The notes under the pieces are model-generated. The model did not search any database. It was not told the origin of the DNA and saw only the letters and a program-made list of their open reading frames with translations. A stretch of DNA of 11,670 nt from Aquifex aeolicus (lineage in GTDB: Bacteria; Aquificota; Aquificia; Aquificales; Aquificaceae): assembly GCA_015662815.1 (NCBI GenBank), contig DQTK01000040.1:1-11670 (forward strand), read 5' to 3'. Positions within the stretch are counted from its first letter, which is position 1; every line of letters begins with the position of its first letter. Shown one piece after another: positions 1 to 5,043 of the stretch. A program made the position numbers and the translations under genes.

Positions 1-135
1 GGAAAGTTAATAGAGAGCCAGAAAATAAAAGAAGAATTAAAATATAAAGCTCTGATAAATATTTTCTCACAAAACCCATATACTTTATACCTGTTAAAGA
101 AAAATCCACCTATAACTTGCGAAATAGAAATTTGA
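1..135 (+). CDS. C-terminal end of an unidentified protein (5' truncated by window)
   Basis: Reading frame 1 is open from the first base to a TGA at 133-135, giving 44 residues that end in the sequence ITCEIEI. The composition (Lys, Glu, Ile, Leu rich) and the codons (ATA, AAG, GAG) resemble the genes around it, so I read it as the tail of a plus-strand gene that converges on the oxidoreductase operon. I recognise no family. A competing open frame exists on the minus strand across 1-212, but it has no ATG, GTG or TTG start and owes its Phe runs to an A-rich tract. The fragment is too short for a firm call. Confidence 0.4.
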   Translation, partial: GKLIESQKIKEELKYKALINIFSQNPYTLYLLKKNPPITCEIEI

Positions 136-161
136 GCCTTTGTAAACGTAAGATAGAAGAT

Positions 162-180
162 AAAAAGAAAAAAAAAGAAA
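162..180 (-). terminator. T-rich tract downstream of the oxidoreductase operon, possible terminator
   Basis: On the minus strand, a run of almost only T begins about 11 bases after the gamma-subunit stop codon. The only stem before it is a 4-bp CCTT/AAGG at about 196-206, inside the last codons of the gene and not next to the T run. It is therefore not a classical hairpin-plus-U terminator. The placement at the end of a five-gene operon is the main reason to list it. Confidence 0.25.
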
Positions 181-190
181 CAGAGAGATC

Positions 191-916
191 TTAAGCCTTT
201 TGAAGGGTAGCTTCAGGTTTAGGAAGCCAGGGTTCTATACCTTGCTCCTTAGCCCATTGGTTTGCAAATTCGTAAGCTGCCCTTGCGGTAGCTATGTTCT
301 TCTCTATGAGTTCTAGCTTTTTCTTAAATTTCCTTTCTATTGCGGAGTCAAGAGATGCCGTACCACCGGACACGACAAATTTCTTGAGGAATCTCGTCTT
401 TATACCTTCTTCTATGGGTTCCATATCAACTATTTGGGTAATTCCGAAGAAAGCACCTATCATAGCCATATTGGTGGCAAGTTCCGTCCCCACATAATCT
501 AACGCAAACTTTGTAGCCGAGAAGTTAAATATTTTTACATTTCTTTCTTCCAAAAAAGCTCTATCCTCATCAGTGAGTAAATCTTCTTCTGTATTGATGA
601 TAATCAATCCATTTTTCTTAATACCGGAGTAAAAGGGCATTGTGTTAGATTTACCCATTGTGATGACTTGGGAGTGGAAAACCATAATAACATCCGGATA
701 AACAACTTCTCCTCTATCGTATATAGGTTCTATACCTATTCTTACATAACTTTCGGAAGGAGCCATTCTCTTCTCCGCACCGTAGAAGGGATTGGAAACG
801 GCATAGTAGCCCGCGTTGTCCGCAGCAGTAGCCATAATATGGGCAGCGGAAACAGCCCCCTGCCCACCGATAGCAGGTATTCTCACATTAATCCTTCTTC
901 TTACGGGTTGGCTCAT
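191..916 (-). CDS. porG: 2-oxoacid (pyruvate):ferredoxin oxidoreductase, gamma subunit
   Basis: This is the 241-residue gamma subunit of a multi-subunit 2-oxoacid:ferredoxin oxidoreductase, a cytoplasmic iron-sulfur, thiamine-diphosphate enzyme that interconverts a 2-oxoacid with its acyl-CoA and CO2 using ferredoxin. The family signature GGQGAVSAA lies at residues 17-25, followed by NPFYGAEKRMAPSES at about 42-56, the counterpart of the FGAExRxxP segment of PorG-type proteins. In the family this domain shapes the CoA site. The ATG at 914-916 overlaps the TGA of the beta gene (ATGA arrangement), so the two are translationally coupled. It is the last gene of the operon. A 2-oxoglutarate-specific enzyme cannot be excluded from this subunit. 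The family is secure; the substrate is less so. Confidence 0.93.
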   Translation of the reverse strand: MSQPVRRRINVRIPAIGGQGAVSAAHIMATAADNAGYYAVSNPFYGAEKRMAPSESYVRIGIEPIYDRGEVVYPDVIMVFHSQVITMGKSNTMPFYSGIKKNGLIIINTEEDLLTDEDRAFLEERNVKIFNFSATKFALDYVGTELATNMAMIGAFFGITQIVDMEPIEEGIKTRFLKKFVVSGGTASLDSAIERKFKKKLELIEKNIATARAAYEFANQWAKEQGIEPWLPKPEATLQKA

Positions 917-1773
917 AATAATCCCTCCTTTTTCTTCCTTTCAATAACTTCCTTAGCTTCATCGGTCATGTATTCAAAGAACTTAAATCTTTCCTTATCC
1001 CTTTGTCTCATTTCCCAGAGACCCTGGTCAGCATTAAGACCTATTTCAAGGATACAGGGAGTATAGAGATGTATATAAGTAGGTCCTACTTCCCTTGCAA
1101 CGTAAATAGCTTTTTTAACCACCTGTTCAACTTTCTTAGGAGAAGAAACAGATAGTCTGGCTACATAGTGACATCCCGAGTCTATGGCAAGTTGCCACAT
1201 CGGTACTTTATCCCATTGCTTTCCACCCGGAGCCATCTTAAACTCCATACCTCTGGGTGTAGCTCCGCTATCTTGTCCTCCGGTGTTAGCGTACACTTCA
1301 TTGTCAAAACAAATAGTTGTTATTTTTTCCTGTCTGAAGAAAGATTGTAGTGTGCAATCCAATCCTATGTCAATTGTTGCACCGTCTCCTGCTATTACCA
1401 CGACATCCTTAACTTTATCGGGAAACCTCCACTCTAAAACCCTTTTGATTCCGGAAGCTACGGAGTTCTGATTTCCGAAAAGAGGGTGAACTGTGTGAAG
1501 TGCTATATGAGGAAATACCAGAGAAGAACATCCAGTAGAGTTTACTATTACCGTATCTTCTGGATTGGGGAGAGAAGCGAGTATATATCTGAAAGCGACA
1601 GATTCAGGACATCCAGCGCAAAGAGAGTGTTCCTCTATGAGCTCTTTGGCGTAAGGAAGATCCATTACACCTCTTTTCGGATTACCCCAAGTTGCTTTTT
1701 CTTCAAGGTCTATAATTTCTTGAGGCATAAATTCTTTTAAATCTTCATTGATTTTAAATATCTTAACCGACAT
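913..1773 (-). CDS. porB: 2-oxoacid (pyruvate):ferredoxin oxidoreductase, beta subunit (TPP-binding)
   Basis: This 286-residue catalytic subunit binds thiamine diphosphate and one [4Fe-4S] cluster. The TPP/Mg motif starts with GDG at residues 129-131 and continues to DNEVYANTGGQDSGATP at 157-173. The NTGxQxSGATP form is typical of pyruvate-type beta subunits; 2-oxoglutarate types usually carry MTGGQxSPTTP. Four cysteines at 52 and 55 (CAGC), 82 (GC) and 240 (TPC) match the cluster ligands of the family. The ATG overlaps the end of the alpha gene by 11 bases and is preceded by a GGAGGTG ribosome binding site. In the reductive TCA cycle such an enzyme would carboxylate acetyl-CoA to pyruvate with reduced ferredoxin. 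The function is firm at family level, and the pyruvate assignment is a motif-based inference. Confidence 0.94.
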   Translation of the reverse strand: MSVKIFKINEDLKEFMPQEIIDLEEKATWGNPKRGVMDLPYAKELIEEHSLCAGCPESVAFRYILASLPNPEDTVIVNSTGCSSLVFPHIALHTVHPLFGNQNSVASGIKRVLEWRFPDKVKDVVVIAGDGATIDIGLDCTLQSFFRQEKITTICFDNEVYANTGGQDSGATPRGMEFKMAPGGKQWDKVPMWQLAIDSGCHYVARLSVSSPKKVEQVVKKAIYVAREVGPTYIHLYTPCILEIGLNADQGLWEMRQRDKERFKFFEYMTDEAKEVIERKKKEGLL

Positions 1774-2977
1774 GTTTCACCTCCTTCCCTATGATTCTTA
1801 GAACTTCTTGAACGATAAATTCAGGAGGCATTGTCATTCCACCACCAACTCTGGGTGTTCCAAATATAGGAATATCAGTGTATCCGTAAAGAGCCCTCTT
1901 TACTTCTCTTTCAAGCCATCCGATTACGTTGAATTCGGGAATGAAGATATATTTAGCACCCTTAACAGCTTCTCTTACCTCTTCTGTGGGGAAAGGCCTT
2001 ATTGTCTTTATTCTAAGTACCCTTGCCTTTATTCCTTCTTCGTGTATGAGTATCTGGGTTGCCTCTTTAGCCTGTGCTGCAGCGGTTCCACTTGCTATAA
2101 ATAGAATCTCTCCTTCTGGGTCTCCGAAATGTTCTACAAGTCCTCTGAGATAATGTTTGGCGTAAGGTCTGGACCTTTCAATAGCAGCTCTTACTTCGAA
2201 TTGCCAACTTGCGTGGGTTGCGTAGGAAATATAGTTAGATTTCATTACGAACGGGTCTCTCATAAACCTTCCGGGAGGCATTTCCATATCTATAGGAGGC
2301 ATCGGTGCTTTATAGGGATCATACGGAGGAAGTGCGATATCTTGGGGAGGTAAATAAACAGCTTCTCTTGTGTGGGATATGAAGAAACCATCTATTGCAG
2401 TAATTATCGGGACGTGAACATCGGGCTGTTCAGCAACAACAAATCCAGCTATTATCATATCAAAGAGCTCTTGGGCTGTCTCAGCATGCCATACCATACA
2501 TCCCGTATCTAAAAGGAAATAAATTTCGAGGTTATCGGGCTGGATAGATAGAGGTGAATTTATACCTCTTGCCATAAGGACCAGTTGTATGGGAAGTCTT
2601 GAACCAGCCCACATAGGGAACAGTTCCATAGCTCTGAGTGTTCCGGGCCCGGATGTAGTAGTAATTGTTCTTGCTCCTGCCATAGCACATCCGGCTACTT
2701 CGGACATGACTCCGAATTCAGACTCTCCTCTGAAGTATACACCTATGTATCCCTCTCTCCAGAGTTCACCGAGCATGTGTGCTGCTTCTGACTGGGGAGT
2801 GATTGGATAGGAAATTGATGCATCTACGCTAGCTCTCTTTGCCGCCTCCTTTACAGCTTCGGAACCTGTTATGAAGTGTTTGGTTCTTGGCGCTTCGAAG
2901 AGAAGATAATCAGGTGAAACTATCCTCTGCCCCATTCTATTGTATTTGACCTTTTCGGTCTTAACCTGCTCAGGCAT
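1763..2977 (-). CDS. porA: 2-oxoacid (pyruvate):ferredoxin oxidoreductase, alpha subunit
   Basis: The 404-residue alpha subunit carries the pyrimidine-binding domain and the C-terminal transketolase-like domain of the enzyme. Visible landmarks are SYPITPQSEAAH at residues 56-67 (the YPITPSSE-like signature), the glycine-rich TTTSGPGTLRAMEL at 106-119, and DGFFISHTREAV at 196-207, the counterpart of the PorA-type DGFxxSH segment. A longer reading from a TTG at 2998 is possible. I chose the ATG at 2975-2977 because a perfect GGAGG lies 7 bases upstream and the TTG start would consume that site as codons. TSGPG is more usual in 2-oxoglutarate-type alpha chains, whereas DGFxxSH and the beta-subunit motif favour pyruvate. 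A 172-base spacer separates the gene from the previous one. Confidence 0.93.
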   Translation of the reverse strand: MPEQVKTEKVKYNRMGQRIVSPDYLLFEAPRTKHFITGSEAVKEAAKRASVDASISYPITPQSEAAHMLGELWREGYIGVYFRGESEFGVMSEVAGCAMAGARTITTTSGPGTLRAMELFPMWAGSRLPIQLVLMARGINSPLSIQPDNLEIYFLLDTGCMVWHAETAQELFDMIIAGFVVAEQPDVHVPIITAIDGFFISHTREAVYLPPQDIALPPYDPYKAPMPPIDMEMPPGRFMRDPFVMKSNYISYATHASWQFEVRAAIERSRPYAKHYLRGLVEHFGDPEGEILFIASGTAAAQAKEATQILIHEEGIKARVLRIKTIRPFPTEEVREAVKGAKYIFIPEFNVIGWLEREVKRALYGYTDIPIFGTPRVGGGMTMPPEFIVQEVLRIIGKEVKHVG

Positions 2978-3149
2978 ACTAACACCTCCTTTAAACAACT
3001 TCCTTTAAATTTAATGTCTAAATCCAAAAAAGATATGATTTGGCACTCAAATTTTAATAAATTTTCGGATCCAGATTTTTCCTTAGCAAAAGGGAAAGGA
3101 AAGGAATAACAGAGAGTATTTTCAGCCCGCCTTTGTATTGCGGTGGACA
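2978..3149 (-). other. 172-base spacer inside the oxidoreductase operon
   Basis: This is the only sizeable gap in an operon whose other junctions are 11 bases or overlaps. I find no convincing gene or promoter in it. On the minus strand it contains short possible stems (CCGC/GCGG at about 3128-3144; CCAAA/TTTGG around 3022-3045), a T-rich run, and the TTTAAAGGA direct repeat before the alpha start. A processing site or leader that sets alpha synthesis is possible but unproved. Confidence 0.35.
2985..2989 (-). promoter_or_regulatory. Ribosome binding site that fixes the alpha-subunit start
   Basis: On the minus strand GGAGG stands 7 bases before the ATG at 2975-2977, inside AAAGGAGGTG. A second TTTAAAGGA lies 14 bases further upstream, making a 9-base direct repeat. 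Only the proximal copy is at a productive distance. Confidence 0.75.
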
Positions 3150-3719
3150 TTATTTTCCAAGCTCCCTTTTTACCTCTTCCGCTATTCTTATGAACTTTTC
3201 AAGATCTTCAGAGTGCTGATCCCTTAATGTAATCATTGCATCTTCGTGTCCTGCCATACTACACATAGCTATTGTGAAGCAGTCAGTTTCTGCCCTAATT
3301 ATCTTCAGGGCCACATTTGCATAATGGCAGTGAACGCCGATAAAAATGCAGGCTTTTATTTTGTTATGCCAAATGGTCAGGTTAGGGTGGTTAGGGTTAA
3401 TTTCTTTTTCAGGGTCAATTTTGGGATACTTGGGTCTGTAGTCGTACATGGGTATTATCTTTGCTCCCAGTACTTCTGCCATCTTCCTTACGAATTTAGC
3501 CTTCCTCTTTGCTTCTTCATTCCAAGCATAGAGAACCTGAGGACCGGGAAATATAGTAGGGTTTTCTCTGGTTAGCATAGCCTTTGCAGCTTCCCGCATT
3601 GCAACTTCTTCGTCAACTATTTCGTTAAACATTAAGGCTTTACCGGGTGGTGGAGTTAAAACCCCTTCGACTACAGATACAGGATACGGAGAGTATCCTG
3701 CCGGACCTAATTTAGCCAT
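3150..3719 (-). CDS. porD: Accessory (delta-type) subunit of the five-subunit 2-oxoacid oxidoreductase, CdhB-like
   Basis: This 189-residue protein sits between the ferredoxin-like and alpha genes of the operon and is probably a structural subunit of the complex. No catalytic or cluster-binding motif is evident; the few Cys are scattered. The middle and C-terminal part (PGPQVLYAW at about 58-66, then AKFVRKMAEVLGAKIIP and ACIFIGVHCHYANVALKIIR) has the alternating beta-alpha pattern of a DHS-like Rossmann fold. It recalls the epsilon subunit (CdhB) of archaeal CO dehydrogenase/acetyl-CoA synthase, including the FIGVxxxYA segment. That resemblance is from memory. Hydrogenobacter thermophilus pyruvate oxidoreductase is known to contain an extra subunit of about this size, with reported gene order EDABG, which fits here. 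The ATG follows an AGGAGGT site at good distance. The role in the complex is inferred. Confidence 0.7.
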   Translation of the reverse strand: MAKLGPAGYSPYPVSVVEGVLTPPPGKALMFNEIVDEEVAMREAAKAMLTRENPTIFPGPQVLYAWNEEAKRKAKFVRKMAEVLGAKIIPMYDYRPKYPKIDPEKEINPNHPNLTIWHNKIKACIFIGVHCHYANVALKIIRAETDCFTIAMCSMAGHEDAMITLRDQHSEDLEKFIRIAEEVKRELGK

Positions 3720-3730
3720 TTCCTACCTCC

Positions 3731-3970
3731 TTATCTGACTCCTGCAACATCTCTGTTTTCCGCGTAAACCATCTCAATTGAATCACGCTTTAAAAGATCT
3801 GAACATACATAAACACAAAGAGCACATCCTTTGCAACGTAAAGTATTGACAAAAGCGTGATGACCTTCATCCTTATACATCAACGTGTTGGGCTCAGGAC
3901 AAAATAAAGTGCATTGTTTACAGTTGTATTTAGAACATTCATCACGAATAACCTGAGCTACGTAATACAT
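3731..3970 (-). CDS. porE: 2[4Fe-4S] ferredoxin-like subunit of the 2-oxoacid oxidoreductase
   Basis: This 79-residue iron-sulfur protein probably passes electrons between the beta-subunit cluster and soluble ferredoxin. It has eight cysteines in two groups: Cys12, 17, 20 and 24 (spacing CX4CX2CX3CP) and Cys46, 49, 52 and 56 (CX2CX2CX3C), enough for two [4Fe-4S] clusters. The FCPEPNT and RCKGCALC segments match the ferredoxin subunit called PorD in four-subunit enzymes. I use porE because the Hydrogenobacter five-subunit order EDABG fits this operon. An upstream extension to 4099 is open, but GGAGG at 3979-3983, 8 bases before the ATG, marks the start at 3970, and the extension would cross the promoter. 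It is the first gene of the operon; the next starts 11 bases after its stop. Confidence 0.88.
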   Translation of the reverse strand: MYYVAQVIRDECSKYNCKQCTLFCPEPNTLMYKDEGHHAFVNTLRCKGCALCVYVCSDLLKRDSIEMVYAENRDVAGVR

Positions 3971-3978
3971 TACCTCTT

Positions 3979-3983
3979 CCTCC
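3979..3983 (-). promoter_or_regulatory. Ribosome binding site that fixes the ferredoxin-subunit start
   Basis: GGAGG on the minus strand, followed by an 8-base spacer and ATG at 3968-3970. It rules out the much longer open reading that begins near 4099. Confidence 0.75.
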
Positions 3984-4002
3984 AAAAGAGTTTGTGAATT
4001 AA

Positions 4003-4031
4003 AATATAAAAATTCATCAACGGATTTACAA
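4003..4031 (-). promoter_or_regulatory. Sigma-70-type promoter of the oxidoreductase operon
   Basis: On the minus strand a -35 element TTGTAA (4026-4031, 4 of 6 consensus bases) and a -10 element TATATT (4003-4008, 5 of 6) are separated by exactly 17 bases. Transcription would start near 3996, leaving a leader of about 26 bases with the GGAGG site inside it. This is the only strong promoter I see for the five genes. Confidence 0.6.
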
Positions 4032-4041
4032 GTAGAAATTA

Positions 4042-4047
4042 TATGAT
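4042..4047 (+). promoter_or_regulatory. Possible -10 element of the dprA promoter
   Basis: TATGAT matches the -10 consensus at 5 of 6 positions and lies 12 bases before the dprA ATG, so the transcript would begin only about 5-7 bases before the start codon. TTTACA at 4025-4030 is too close (11 bases) to be a normal -35. No other -35 is convincing. Confidence 0.3.
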
Positions 4048-4059
4048 AAATCTTAGAAA

Positions 4060-5034
4060 ATGGAGACTTTACTAAAGTATATAAGGTTAGCAGATACAAA
4101 CTCTATAGGTCCGACAACTGTAAAAAAGATAATAAATCACTTTGGTTCGATAGAAGATTTAGACTTTGAGGAATTAAAAAAACTAATAGGAAAAACGAAA
4201 GCCGATTTGGTAAAAATCAGTATAAATTCTCCGAGAAATTATGAAAAAAAACTGGTAAAAGTTATTGAAGATGAAAGAGTAGTATTTGTAACCCTCGAAG
4301 AAAAAGATTATCCGGATATTTTAAAAACTATCCCTGACCCGCCACCTTTCCTTTTCTACATAGGAGAAAAAATTAAATGTGGTATAGGTGTAGTGGGTAC
4401 AAGAAAGCCTTCGGAAAAATCTTTAAAAACTGTGGAAGTCGTGGTTAAAAAAGAGAAAGGTACAGTTATCTCCGGTGGAGCAAAGGGAATAGATTATAAA
4501 GCTCATTTATTTGCTTTGGAACAGGGAATCCCCACGGTAATAGTTCTCGGTTCAGGAATTCTGGAAATGGATAGGAGAATAAAGGTTCTGTTAGAAAAAT
4601 ATGAAAATATCAGCGTTGTATCCGAATTTTTACCTTGGAAAAAAGCCAACAAATATACCTTTCCCAAGAGAAATAGAATTATTGCAGGGCTTTCCGAAAA
4701 AATTTTTGTAATTGAAGCCGGAAGAAAAAGCGGTGCGTTGATAACGGCATCTTACGCTAAAAGATACGGTAGAAAGGTATTTGTCTATATAGGAGATGAA
4801 GATTCTGAAAGGTGGGAAGGTTGTAAAGAACTTCTGAAAAAAGGAATAGCAAAAAAGATAGAATTCAGCAGTGATTTAAATAAAGATCTTATTTCCTTTC
4901 TCTCTAAACCAAGAACCTTTGACGAAGTTATGAGTTTTCTGAATAGCAATCTTAAGGATACCTTTTCGGTTTTAACCCGGCTTATGCTGGAAGGAAAAAT
5001 TATCCAAGAAGGAGCTTATTATACGAGGATTTAA
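4060..5034 (+). CDS. dprA: DNA processing protein DprA (Smf family)
   Basis: DprA loads RecA onto incoming single-stranded DNA during natural transformation. The 324 residues show the usual three parts. An N-terminal helix-hairpin-helix-like region has NSIGPTTVKKIINHFGS at about 14-30. The central Rossmann fold carries GTRKPS at 113-118, SGGAKGID at 138-145, VLGSG at 162-166 and FPKRNRIIAGLS at 201-212, followed by EAGRKSGALITA at 219-230. A C-terminal winged-helix-like tail (about 280-324) follows. After VLGSG the usual YPxxN-like segment is replaced by ILEMDRR, a mild departure. The ATG at 4060 gives a normal N-terminus, but no clear ribosome binding site precedes it. It diverges from the oxidoreductase operon and ends 9 bases from the convergent PBP2 gene. 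The family call is firm; competence itself is not shown here. Confidence 0.93.
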   Translation: METLLKYIRLADTNSIGPTTVKKIINHFGSIEDLDFEELKKLIGKTKADLVKISINSPRNYEKKLVKVIEDERVVFVTLEEKDYPDILKTIPDPPPFLFYIGEKIKCGIGVVGTRKPSEKSLKTVEVVVKKEKGTVISGGAKGIDYKAHLFALEQGIPTVIVLGSGILEMDRRIKVLLEKYENISVVSEFLPWKKANKYTFPKRNRIIAGLSEKIFVIEAGRKSGALITASYAKRYGRKVFVYIGDEDSERWEGCKELLKKGIAKKIEFSSDLNKDLISFLSKPRTFDEVMSFLNSNLKDTFSVLTRLMLEGKIIQEGAYYTRI

Positions 5035-5043
5035 ACCTTAACT

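Noticed and set aside
668..1066. A 132-codon plus-strand open frame opposite the beta and gamma genes
   Set aside because: It lies wholly antisense to well-conserved enzyme subunits and its translation (Ser, Asn and Tyr rich) has no coherent domain.
1486..1740. An 84-codon plus-strand open frame opposite the beta gene
   Set aside because: It is an antisense shadow of a conserved coding region with no ribosome binding site or recognisable product.
3036..3060. TTTGGCAC on the plus strand, resembling the -24 half of a sigma-54 promoter
   Set aside because: The -12 GC is missing at the required spacing (TT is found instead), and it would point antisense into the oxidoreductase accessory gene.
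2920..3150. A 76-residue open frame on the minus strand across the spacer between the accessory and alpha genes, whose ATG overlaps the previous stop
   Set aside because: It has no family likeness, uses the alpha gene's ribosome binding site as codons, overlaps the alpha start out of frame, and has no good ribosome binding site of its own.
3971..4099. N-terminal extension of the ferredoxin-like subunit by 43 residues
   Set aside because: It would cross the operon's promoter and overlap the dprA start, and the internal ATG has an ideal GGAGG site.
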